Source: Methylococcales bacterium (GTDB lineage Bacteria; Pseudomonadota; Gammaproteobacteria; Methylococcales; Methylomonadaceae). From it: a DNA stretch of 64,000 bases. The notes beneath the pieces are model-generated. The model searched no databases and had not been told where the DNA came from. It worked only from the letters and a program-made list of their open reading frames with translations. This document shows positions 44,764-51,924 of the stretch, piece after piece (the first letter of the stretch is position 1; every line of letters starts with the position of its first letter). Where the stretch lies: contig JAPLRZ010000037.1 in NCBI GenBank assembly GCA_026398895.1, positions 62,001-126,000 of the forward strand, in the 5' to 3' direction. The position numbers were made by a program, and so were the translations under genes.

Positions 44764-45958
44764 AAGCAAAAGTCCATTAAAGGTTGCACTACACGGCATG
44801 GAAGAGCGGACATCCAAAACAATGGTGATGTATTTGCAAGGACCATGCAGGGGTGCGGCTGTGGTGGTTAATGATAGCGATGCAAGTATTGATATTTTCG
44901 ATGCTGATACAATGGGCGCAGGAAAACTAATCGCCGAACATCACGCTAAGAAACCCTATAGACCCGCTATTGCACTATCATTACGCGACGGAACGTTAGA
45001 CTATGTTTTGTATATCAAAAAGCCAGTAAAAACCGATGATATGCTGACCGCACTTAATAAAGCGAGTGCTTTGATAGGAAAACTAAGATCAAACGAGGAT
45101 ACTCCTCCGACTCAATCAACTGTTAAAAGCAATCCTGTTCCTGCTGAACTCCTCATTGAAAAAGCAGAAAAATCCAATCTTAAATCGTTTGTTATCAATA
45201 ATGACGAACAAAAAAAGACCGCAAAACATCAAGCTGCTATGCAGCTCAATGAAAAAAGCTTTAATGCGTTCATTGGCAATGTTCCAGGCATTGATGTCAA
45301 TGATCCTAAACAATTTGCTGTCGCAAAATACAATCCAAAAGACTATTTTCAGAGCTATGTTGAATCCGCCTTTAAAATAAGTCGTGAACAAAACGAAATA
45401 ATGCAGCTAAATTCAGGTTGGAGTCCACTCATTATTTTTCCACAAAACGATGAAATCTGGCTAGATGCAGATGATAAACAACTTCGCGCATTTTCTGGAT
45501 TAGTCATCAGTAATACCTTGGATGGAAAGATGTCAACCACGCAGCTAACGTTTGAATCATCTTCTCTATCAAGATCATTAGAAAAATTTCATTCTATGGA
45601 TGCTTTTTTATGGAAAGTAGCGTGCTGGGCATCAAAAGGAAGGTATCCCATTTCCATTGATATTACTCACCCAGTTTATTTAAAAAACTGGCCTAACTTT
45701 ACCCGTTTACTCATTACGCCTCATGCTTTGCGCATTTCGGCACTCTTGATTAGAGGCCCTAGAACCTTAGGCAATGTCGCAGAAGTTCTGAATATTAAAC
45801 CGCAATATGTTTTTGTCTTTATCAGCGCTGCCTGCGCGTTAGGCTTGACAGGTCAGGCAAGAAGAGAGACTGATGCCTTAGTAGCACAATCAACTGAAAT
45901 CAAAGCAAACAAAAACAAAGGTTTTCTCAGTCGAATTATGAGCAAATTACGCAGTTAA
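44756..45958 (+). CDS. Degenerate-receiver plus winged-helix-like protein of the GTPase cluster
   Basis: The 400-residue soluble protein starts with about 110 residues that look like a response-regulator receiver without a proper acceptor site (VVVNDSDASIDIFDADTMG ... LYIKKPVKTDDMLTAL, with a receiver-like Lys-Pro). The central and C-terminal part (about 200-380) has TPHALRISALLIRGPRTLGN and PQYVFVFISAACALGLTG, which looks like a winged helix of the kind found in DUF4388-type proteins. I know no named family. It overlaps the preceding gene by 8 bases and precedes the GTPase by 28, so it probably acts with it. Confidence 0.65.
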   Translation: MDKSKSPLKVALHGMEERTSKTMVMYLQGPCRGAAVVVNDSDASIDIFDADTMGAGKLIAEHHAKKPYRPAIALSLRDGTLDYVLYIKKPVKTDDMLTALNKASALIGKLRSNEDTPPTQSTVKSNPVPAELLIEKAEKSNLKSFVINNDEQKKTAKHQAAMQLNEKSFNAFIGNVPGIDVNDPKQFAVAKYNPKDYFQSYVESAFKISREQNEIMQLNSGWSPLIIFPQNDEIWLDADDKQLRAFSGLVISNTLDGKMSTTQLTFESSSLSRSLEKFHSMDAFLWKVACWASKGRYPISIDITHPVYLKNWPNFTRLLITPHALRISALLIRGPRTLGNVAEVLNIKPQYVFVFISAACALGLTGQARRETDALVAQSTEIKANKNKGFLSRIMSKLRS

Positions 45959-45986
45959 TAACTGTGCCTTACGGAATAAATAGATT

Positions 45987-46523
45987 ATGAGTCAATATAA
46001 GATTATTTTTACAGGTCCTGTGGGTGCGGGGAAGACTACAGCTATTCATTCAATCAGCGATCTGCCTCCTATAAAAACAGACGCAGCGGCTAGTGATATG
46101 GCTAAATCTAAAAAGTCTGCAACCACGGTTGCGATGGACTATGGTGTAATGAATTTGCCAGGTGGCGAAAAACTACACCTTTACGGAACGCCTGGGCAAG
46201 AGCGTTTTGATTTCATGTGGGATATTTTAGTCACAGGCGGCATTGGTTTAGTGTTGTTGCTTGACAATACCCGTGCCGACCCCTTTGTCGATATGAAGTT
46301 TTTTTTGGATGCTTTCAGTAAATTTATTGGTGATACAGCGGTGGCTATTGGTGTGACACAAATGGACGTGAGTGCAAAACCAACCATTCATGATTACCAA
46401 GTTCAGCTAGGTGGCATGGGCTTAAAGTTACCCGTTTTTGCGGTTGATGCCAGAGTCAGAAACGATATTTCTATTTTAATACAATCATTACTCTATTCAT
46501 TGGATCCTGGATTAGAGGAATAA
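45987..46523 (+). CDS. Small Ras-like GTPase (COG2229/MglA-like)
   Basis: The 178-residue protein has the P-loop GPVGAGKTT (10-18), a switch-I-like segment KSATTVAMDYG, switch II LYGTPGQERFDFMW (66-79) and GVTQMD (122-127), a variant of the N/TKxD base-recognition motif. These are the marks of the bacterial Ras-like GTPases related to MglA and SRP-receptor beta. MglA-type GTPases set polarity and motility and are controlled by Roadblock proteins such as MglB. Here a possible roadblock-like gene follows after 3 bases and two clear ones come next. Confidence 0.9.
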   Translation: MSQYKIIFTGPVGAGKTTAIHSISDLPPIKTDAAASDMAKSKKSATTVAMDYGVMNLPGGEKLHLYGTPGQERFDFMWDILVTGGIGLVLLLDNTRADPFVDMKFFLDAFSKFIGDTAVAIGVTQMDVSAKPTIHDYQVQLGGMGLKLPVFAVDARVRNDISILIQSLLYSLDPGLEE

Positions 46524-46526
46524 TCA

Positions 46527-47171
46527 ATGAGTCACTACTCTTTGACAGAAGGACTCTATTTGTATCTCACTCCCGCAGGTGCTTATTATGCCGTGAGTTC
46601 TATGGATAAGGATAAACCACGTCAATTCTTAAAAAATATTCTACAACACCAACAAACGCCCAGCCTTAATCTTGAAACCTTACACTCCTTAACGAAGTAT
46701 GATGATGAACAAAAATGTTTAGAATTACTGCATCATTGCCAAAAACTAGGCTGGGTTCAGGGCATAGAGTCGGCGAAACAATACCCCACAGGCGCGTTAG
46801 AGGATATTTTGCCTGACTTACTGGGAGGTATTTCAGAAAATGGTAAAGTGCTGCTCGCTGATAAAGAGGGATTTTATCTGGTGAGCATTGGTTTTCCACA
46901 TGAAGTTGCCGAAGAGTTGTCTGCTTTAAGTGCAGAAATTGCAACTGTTCATGATCGTCGTTCTGGATTACTTCGGAATAATATGGGACTGGGAAGTAAT
47001 GCATGGGCGGTCGTTGATGTTTTTGGCAGCAGTCATGTGGGCTTTTGGCCGTTATTTATTGGTCAAAACCGCTTTGTTATTGCCATTTCGGGTATCCCAC
47101 ATTTTAACCAACCCGATTTTGTTTCTCTGGTTTGGACACTAAGCATCCGCTACGCAGACAAAAGTAGTTAA
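46527..47171 (+). CDS. Possible roadblock-like protein next to the GTPase
   Basis: The 214-residue protein has an N-terminal helical part I do not recognise (about 1-85). The second half (PDLLGGISENGKVLLADKEG, GFPHEVAEELSALSAEIATV, GLGSNAWAVVDVFG, FVIAISGIPHFNQPDFVSLVW) has the length and strand-helix order of a Roadblock/LC7 domain. It starts 3 bases after the GTPase stop, which suggests direct partnership. The roadblock call is a visual judgement of fold pattern, not a clear motif match. Confidence 0.55.
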   Translation: MSHYSLTEGLYLYLTPAGAYYAVSSMDKDKPRQFLKNILQHQQTPSLNLETLHSLTKYDDEQKCLELLHHCQKLGWVQGIESAKQYPTGALEDILPDLLGGISENGKVLLADKEGFYLVSIGFPHEVAEELSALSAEIATVHDRRSGLLRNNMGLGSNAWAVVDVFGSSHVGFWPLFIGQNRFVIAISGIPHFNQPDFVSLVWTLSIRYADKSS

Positions 47172-47211
47172 TTTTTAATGGTACGCACATAATGAAAAAA
47201 AGGAATCTAAT

Positions 47212-47574
47212 ATGAGAGCAGATATGTTGACTTCCGTGTTAACGGAACTGAATGGGACATCGGCCGATATTGAAGCCTCTGGTGTTATATCCACAGATGG
47301 CTTAATGATAGCATCGGTATTGCCTAGTGGCATGGATGAAGACAGAGTGGGTGCAATGAGTGCCGCCATGCTTTCTTTGGGTGATAGAACCGCTCAAGAA
47401 TTGGCGAGAGGGACATTGGAACAAGTGTTGATTAAAGGAGCTAAAGGCTATGTTCTGATGACTTATGCAGGTGCAGAATCAGTGCTAACCGTTTTGGCAA
47501 AACCTAATGCAAAGCTAGGGCTGATTTTTCTTGATGTAAAGCGGGCAGCAGCCAATATTGCTGATTTGCTATAG
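47212..47574 (+). CDS. Roadblock/LC7 domain protein, copy 1
   Basis: The 120-residue protein is a single Roadblock/LC7 domain (LTSVLTELNGTSADIEASGV ... VSTDGLMIASVLPSGMD, GDRTAQELARG, GYVLMTYAGAESVLTVLAKP, LGLIFLDVKRAAANI). Such proteins dimerise and regulate Ras-like GTPases; MglB is the model. A close paralogue follows after 104 bases and differs at only three residues. A GGAAT ribosome-binding site precedes the start. Confidence 0.9.
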   Translation: MRADMLTSVLTELNGTSADIEASGVISTDGLMIASVLPSGMDEDRVGAMSAAMLSLGDRTAQELARGTLEQVLIKGAKGYVLMTYAGAESVLTVLAKPNAKLGLIFLDVKRAAANIADLL

Positions 47575-47678
47575 TCGATCATTTTTAAGCCATTAGAATG
47601 TAATCGTACAGTTGAGCTAAATTTAAAGATATTACTGTGCTTAAAGTACATTCACATTAACGAGGAGATAAATAGACT

Positions 47679-48041
47679 ATGAGAGCAGATATGTTGACTT
47701 CCGTATTAACGGAACTGAATGGGACTTCAGTAGATATTGAAGCTTCTGGTGTTATATCCACAGATGGCTTAATGATAGCGTCAGTATTGCCTAGTGGCAT
47801 GGATGAAGACAGAGTGGGAGCGATGAGTGCCGCCATGCTTTCTTTGGGGGATAGAACCGCTCAAGAATTAGCAAGAGGCGCATTAGAGCAAGTGCTGATT
47901 AAAGGAGCTAAAGGCTATGTTCTGATGACTTATGCAGGTGCAGAATCGGTATTAACGGTGTTAGCAAAGCCTAATGCGAAGCTAGGATTGATTTTTCTTG
48001 ATGTGAAACGAGCCGCTGCTAGTATCGCTGATTTATTGTAG
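47679..48041 (+). CDS. Roadblock/LC7 domain protein, copy 2
   Basis: The paralogue is also 120 residues and differs from copy 1 at Ala18Val, Thr68Ala and Asn114Ser only. About 37 codons differ between the copies and 34 of them are synonymous, so the protein sequence has been kept by selection over a long time. It has a better ribosome-binding site (CGAGGAG) than copy 1. Both copies are likely partners of the cluster GTPase, perhaps forming homo- and heterodimers. Confidence 0.9.
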   Translation: MRADMLTSVLTELNGTSVDIEASGVISTDGLMIASVLPSGMDEDRVGAMSAAMLSLGDRTAQELARGALEQVLIKGAKGYVLMTYAGAESVLTVLAKPNAKLGLIFLDVKRAAASIADLL

Positions 48042-48072
48042 ATAAACGCTAGTCACTACAGGAAAGACATTC

Positions 48073-48549
48073 ATGCTCCAAGATATGCAGCTAGAAAATA
48101 TAGTCGGAGAGTATAAGGAAGTTACCCTTAATCTATATGGCAGCATCCCAAGAAAAATCTATTACACCGACATTGAAACGCCTTACCCAGACGGTAAACT
48201 CATCGTATCAACCACTGACAAAGCGGGCATTATTACCCACGTCAACCAGTCATTTGTAGAAATGTCTGGATACCGTGAAGAGGAACTCATCAATGCCCCT
48301 CATTCCATTCTAAGACACCCAGATATGCCTGCCGTTGCCTTCAAAGATTTATGGGACACCGTCAACAAAGGCGCGAAATGGCAAGGCATCGTTAAAAATT
48401 TGCGTAAAGATGGCGGCTACTATTGGGTTAAAGCTACGGTTATTCCCAATATCAGAAACGGTCAAGTAGTAGGATATACCTCAGTCCGTCGAAAACCCTC
48501 ACGAACAAAAGTAAACGAGTGTATTCAACTCTATCCGACATTATTTTAA
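48073..48549 (+). CDS. Aer-type PAS sensor protein without output domain
   Basis: The 158-residue protein is a single PAS domain of the Aer type: LIVSTTDKAGIITHVNQSFVEMSGY, EELINAPHSILRHPDMPAVAFKDLW and KDGGYYWVKATVIPN ... GYTSVRRKP. In Aer this PAS binds FAD and senses redox state. No transmitter, HAMP or membrane part follows, so it must signal by binding other proteins. It lies 31 bases after the second roadblock gene. The approximately 55 N-terminal residues before the PAS core are of unknown structure. Confidence 0.88.
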   Translation: MLQDMQLENIVGEYKEVTLNLYGSIPRKIYYTDIETPYPDGKLIVSTTDKAGIITHVNQSFVEMSGYREEELINAPHSILRHPDMPAVAFKDLWDTVNKGAKWQGIVKNLRKDGGYYWVKATVIPNIRNGQVVGYTSVRRKPSRTKVNECIQLYPTLF

Positions 48550-48564
48550 CAAAGGAGGTTTATC

Positions 48565-49311
48565 GTGTCGTACACATTCACCGTGAGTCCAGATTTTTCG
48601 CCTAATTATCTGGCTGGCTGGTATATTTTTAATACTTGGCTACAAATACAAACAGGCGAAGCCATACATTTTGAGCTATACGATGACTTTCAAGCGCAAC
48701 GCACCGCTATTCAAGCCAATCAAATCGATTTAATTTACGCCAACCCCTTCGATGCAGCGATGCTAGTGCGTGAAAAAGGTTTTTTACCGTTAGTTAAAGC
48801 CGAAGGCATTTCTGATGAAGCCATTATTGCCGTCAATGCCAATAACCCTGTAGAAGACGTAGCACAGCTATCAACGGGTATCCGCGTTGCTGTCACAGAA
48901 GATCCCGATGTACACATGATAGGCATGATTATGTTAGAAGCAGGCGATCTTGATGCAAGCAATATACAAACTTGTTTTTGCAACAACCATATTCTTATCG
49001 TAAAAAATCTAATACAAGACAAAGTAGATGTAGGTATATTTCTAGCAAAAGCATTCGATGACTTATCAAATTTAACGAAAAAGCAGTTGAAAATTTTAGT
49101 GCGCAGTCAAATTAGCGTGATTCACCATTCATTAATGATAAGCCCAAAATTAGCCGAGAGACGCACAGAAATTCAAGCTCTGTTACTTTCCATGAATAAC
49201 GATGACAAGGGAAAAAATGTTTTAAACAGCCTAGGCTTTAATGCGTGGGCTAAAGTTGAAGACGAAGAAATGGAATTTATGATTGATTTAATGGATACCC
49301 TGATTATATAG
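48565..49311 (+). CDS. PhnD/SsuA-like substrate-binding fold protein without signal peptide
   Basis: The 248-residue protein resembles phosphonate/phosphate-type periplasmic binding proteins (VSPDFSPNYLAGWYIFNTWL, QANQIDLIYANPFDAAMLV, VEDVAQLSTGIRVAVTEDPD, NLIQDKVDVGIFLAKAFDDL). It starts at a GTG after an ideal AAAGGAGG site (48551-48558) and has no signal sequence, so it is probably cytoplasmic. There is no ABC permease or ATPase nearby. It may sense a small anion and pass the signal to the roadblock/GTPase system. Fold call good, ligand unknown. Confidence 0.8.
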   Translation: MSYTFTVSPDFSPNYLAGWYIFNTWLQIQTGEAIHFELYDDFQAQRTAIQANQIDLIYANPFDAAMLVREKGFLPLVKAEGISDEAIIAVNANNPVEDVAQLSTGIRVAVTEDPDVHMIGMIMLEAGDLDASNIQTCFCNNHILIVKNLIQDKVDVGIFLAKAFDDLSNLTKKQLKILVRSQISVIHHSLMISPKLAERRTEIQALLLSMNNDDKGKNVLNSLGFNAWAKVEDEEMEFMIDLMDTLII

Positions 49312-49342
49312 CGTCATAGGATGTGCCGACGGGAGGAGCTGA

Positions 49343-49560
49343 TGTGGCTAAAATAAACAGGACACTTCTATAAAATTGATGAAAATACGCTCTATAACTT
49401 GGATTTATCAGTATAGTCACCGCCTAAAAACCTGATGAGATTGTACGAACGGATGAACAGTTATACGATGAGCTGAAACGCACAAGAAAGACGTTGCACG
49501 TTTGATAGAGGAGCGCGATTTGTGGACAGTGCGGCAGTGTACCCTTATCGCATTTGTTAG
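49343..49560 (+). pseudogene. Decayed IS3-family OrfA remnant
   Basis: The sequence KPDEIVRTDEQLYDELKRTRK (49428-49490, given here as 21 codons broken by spacing) - shift - VARLIEERDL matches the C-terminal leucine-zipper part of IS3-family OrfA (ELKRLRKEVARLTEERDILKK), with a one-base loss at 49491-49492 and no downstream OrfB. TGTGGCTAAAATAAACAGGA at 49343 may be the old left end. It lies between the signalling cluster and the rpsF promoter. The zipper match is short but distinctive. Confidence 0.6.
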
Positions 49561-49576
49561 TTAAGTCCAAGTTTAC

Positions 49577-49605
49577 TTTTCAATGACTAAAAAAAACCTT
49601 ATAAT
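49577..49605 (+). promoter_or_regulatory. Promoter of the rpsF operon
   Basis: A perfect -10 TATAAT (49600-49605) has TTTTCA (49577-49582) 17 bases upstream as a weak -35. It lies about 80 bases before the rpsF start, leaving room for a structured leader. Confidence 0.65.
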
Positions 49606-49617
49606 GCTGGGTTCAAC

Positions 49618-49668
49618 GGAGCATCCCGCTCCTCCTTGCTTTACCCTCTTTAGACAACGAGGGAAGGC
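49618..49668 (+). ncRNA. Structured leader of rpsF (possible S6:S18 autoregulatory motif)
   Basis: Two hairpins precede rpsF: GGAGC-ATCCC-GCTCC (49618-49632), and CCTT-GCTTTA-CCCTC (49634-49648) pairing with GAGGG-AAGG (49659-49667), the latter with a six-base asymmetric loop. In many bacteria the S6:S18 complex binds a hairpin with such a bulge in the rpsF leader and represses translation. The structure is visible; the regulatory role is inferred. Confidence 0.4.
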
Positions 49669-49687
49669 TTAACCAGAAGGAAAAATA

Positions 49688-50152
49688 ATGCGACATTATG
49701 AAATTGTCTTTTTAGTCCATCCTGATCAAAGTTCTCAGGTTCCCGCGATGATTGATCGTTATCGGTCAACTATCGAATCTGCCGCTGGCAAAATTCACCG
49801 TTTAGAAGATTGGGGTCGTAGACACTTAGCGTATCCTATCAAAAAAATTCATAAAGCGCATTATGTGCTATTAAATGTTGAATGCGATCAAGCCACTTTG
49901 GATGAATTAGAAAGTAGCTTCCGTTTTAATGATGCTATTTTGCGTAGCTTGACGTTGGTACAAAAACAGGCAATTACTGAGCCTTCTATCATTGCTACAA
50001 CGACAGCAGACGAGCATAAAGCCTCTGAAAACAGAGCAAAAGATGCTGCCGCTAGAGAAGCCGCCGCCGCACTTGCAACAGGCAATAACCTCGATGATGA
50101 TTTAGACGATGTCGATGAAGATTTCGATGCTGATGAAATCATTGCTGAATAA
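49688..50152 (+). CDS. rpsF: 30S ribosomal protein bS6
   Basis: The 154-residue protein starts [21 protein letters not shown], and [18 protein letters not shown] identifies bS6. After about residue 105 it carries a long Ala-rich and very acidic tail ([20 protein letters not shown]), longer than usual. In E. coli the S6 tail receives extra glutamates from RimK. It leads the rpsF-rpsR-DUF2232-rplI operon. A GAAGGAAAAA ribosome-binding site precedes the ATG. Confidence 0.97.
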   Translation: MRHYEIVFLVHPDQSSQVPAMIDRYRSTIESAAGKIHRLEDWGRRHLAYPIKKIHKAHYVLLNVECDQATLDELESSFRFNDAILRSLTLVQKQAITEPSIIATTTADEHKASENRAKDAAAREAAAALATGNNLDDDLDDVDEDFDADEIIAE

Positions 50153-50182
50153 TCCTTTAACACTGAGATAACGAGAATTCGT

Positions 50183-50410
50183 ATGGCCCGTAATATTAGA
50201 CGCAAAAAATTCTGCCGCTTCAGTTCAGAAGGTGGCACAGAGATTGATTACAAAGACCTGAACTTATTAGGTGATTATGTTACCGAAACTGGCAAGATCG
50301 TCCCTAGCCGTATCACTGGCACCAGTGCTAAGTACCAAAGACAACTGTGTGTTGCAATTAAACGTGCGCGTTTTATTGCCTTGTTGCCTTATTGCGACGC
50401 GCATAAATAA
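50183..50410 (+). CDS. rpsR: 30S ribosomal protein bS18
   Basis: The 75-residue protein contains [38 protein letters not shown] and [16 protein letters not shown], as in bS18. It binds next to bS6 on the 30S platform. It lies 30 bases after rpsF, the normal order, and is followed by the membrane protein gene. Confidence 0.97.
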   Translation: MARNIRRKKFCRFSSEGGTEIDYKDLNLLGDYVTETGKIVPSRITGTSAKYQRQLCVAIKRARFIALLPYCDAHK

Positions 50411-50431
50411 CTGAATAGTTAGGCAGAGTCA

Positions 50432-51358
50432 GTGAGTTTTTTAGCGGCGTTTATCATGCGAGGCAGGATGCAAGCCATTTTGGTGGCATCTTTGTTGACG
50501 TGGGTATCGCCTTTTATACACCCGCTGATTAAGCCTTTCGTCATCATTGTAAGTTTTGCCACTATTGCGTTAGTCACCCTAAGACGGGGCGCGTTAGAAG
50601 GGTTTTATATACTGTTTGCTGCCACTGCTGTTGCCGCTTTGGGAGCATTATTGGTAGGAGGGTATGACTTTTTTATTGTGATGTTGCTGTCTTGCTTCAT
50701 AATGTGGTTACCCGTCTGGTTGATTGCTATTGTATTAAGAGAGGGTCGGCGGTTAGCGTGGGCAATTGAGTGTGCAGTATTTATCGCCGTATTGGGCGTT
50801 GTTGGCTTTTATATTTACGCGACTGATCCAGCGGCAATTTGGCAAGAAGTGTTCGCGCCGTTTTTAGACATACTACCAGCGGAAGTACCTGTTGAAGAAA
50901 TACGCAATCAGGTAAACATCGTCTCGCACTATATGACAGGCGTGTTTGCAGCCAGCACACTATTTGCTGTGTTGTTTAGCATATTCTTAGGGCGTTGGTG
51001 GCAGTCGGTACTTTACAATCCAGATGGATTTAAAGAGGAGTTTTTGTCCATACGGACCGGTTATCGCTTAGCTATAGCCAGCATTCTTGTTATTGCTGTG
51101 GCAAAATTCACCTCTGGATTGTTTGCGGAAATGGCATGGAATATCACTATTTTGCTGTTTGTGTTGTATTTATTTATGGGTACATCCGTATTGCATACCG
51201 TGTTTTCCTCCATGAAACAGAGTAAGTATTTAGTGCCGACGTTCTATATCACAATGTTTTTGATTCCCCATGCCATGTTGCCTGTCGCTTTAGTAGGGCT
51301 GTTTGATGCGTGGTTTAACTTACGAAAAATACCATCGGCATCGTCCTCTAAGGGATAG
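50432..51358 (+). CDS. DUF2232/YybS-like membrane protein
   Basis: The 308-residue protein has about eight hydrophobic segments and begins at a GTG (SFLAAFIMRGRMQAILVASLL). It fits the DUF2232 membrane protein family that frequently lies between rpsR and rplI in gammaproteobacteria. Its function is unknown; the fold may be related to small-molecule transport components. The genes around it are ribosomal, so it is co-transcribed with them. Confidence 0.82.
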   Translation: MSFLAAFIMRGRMQAILVASLLTWVSPFIHPLIKPFVIIVSFATIALVTLRRGALEGFYILFAATAVAALGALLVGGYDFFIVMLLSCFIMWLPVWLIAIVLREGRRLAWAIECAVFIAVLGVVGFYIYATDPAAIWQEVFAPFLDILPAEVPVEEIRNQVNIVSHYMTGVFAASTLFAVLFSIFLGRWWQSVLYNPDGFKEEFLSIRTGYRLAIASILVIAVAKFTSGLFAEMAWNITILLFVLYLFMGTSVLHTVFSSMKQSKYLVPTFYITMFLIPHAMLPVALVGLFDAWFNLRKIPSASSSKG

Positions 51359-51396
51359 TTTGTCGATCATTAACCGAAAACTGAGGTATTACAAAG

Positions 51397-51846
51397 ATGG
51401 AAGTTATTCTTCTTGAAAAGATAGCAAACTTGGGTAATCTTGGCGATAGAGTCACTATCAAAAAAGGTTACGGTAGAAACTATCTCGTTCCACAAGGTAA
51501 AGCTGTTCCTGCAACAGTCAGTAAAATTGCTGAATTTGAAGTGCGTCGTGCAGAACTTGAACAAGCCGCCACTGAAAAATTATTGGCAGCGCAAGCACGC
51601 GCGACTGCATTGGCAAAATTGGCTGTTGTCATCACTCACAAAGCAGGCGATGAAGGTCGTTTGTTTGGTTCTGTTGGCACACAAGCGATTGCTGAAGCTA
51701 TTACTGCGGCGGGTGAAGCCGTAGAAAAACACGAAGTTCGTTTACCACATGGCACTATTCGCCATATTGGTGATTACGAAGTTGTGGTTCATCTGCATAG
51801 CGATGTCAACGCAACGATTTCAGTCAAAATTGCGCCTGAAGCTTAA
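51397..51846 (+). CDS. rplI: 50S ribosomal protein bL9
   Basis: The 149-residue protein starts [19 protein letters not shown] and has [16 protein letters not shown], the bL9 N-terminal signature, a long connecting helix and a C-terminal domain ([16 protein letters not shown]). It is the last gene of the operon and is followed by a strong hairpin. Confidence 0.97.
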   Translation: MEVILLEKIANLGNLGDRVTIKKGYGRNYLVPQGKAVPATVSKIAEFEVRRAELEQAATEKLLAAQARATALAKLAVVITHKAGDEGRLFGSVGTQAIAEAITAAGEAVEKHEVRLPHGTIRHIGDYEVVVHLHSDVNATISVKIAPEA

Positions 51847-51871
51847 TCGTTAAAGCGGAACATTTACAGTC

Positions 51872-51904
51872 AGACCTTTCAGGTTGTTGAAACCTGAAAG
51901 GTCT
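51872..51904. terminator. Terminator-like palindrome after rplI
   Basis: AGACCTTTCAGGTT (51872-51885) pairs perfectly with AACCTGAAAGGTCT (51891-51904) around GTTGA. There are only a few T residues after it (ATTTAT). It resembles the AGACCTGACAGGTTT-type dispersed repeat, so it may be a repeat that also ends the operon. Confidence 0.6.
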
Positions 51905-51924
51905 ATTTATCCCGCCTCAACACT

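Noticed and set aside
47212-48041. Tandem Roadblock copies as an assembly or duplication artefact
   Set aside because: About 34 silent codon differences spread along the genes rule out a simple copy error.
49312-49340. GGGAGGAG followed by ATG as a small gene after the PhnD-like gene
   Set aside because: The frame is only a few codons long and lies in the IS3 relic.
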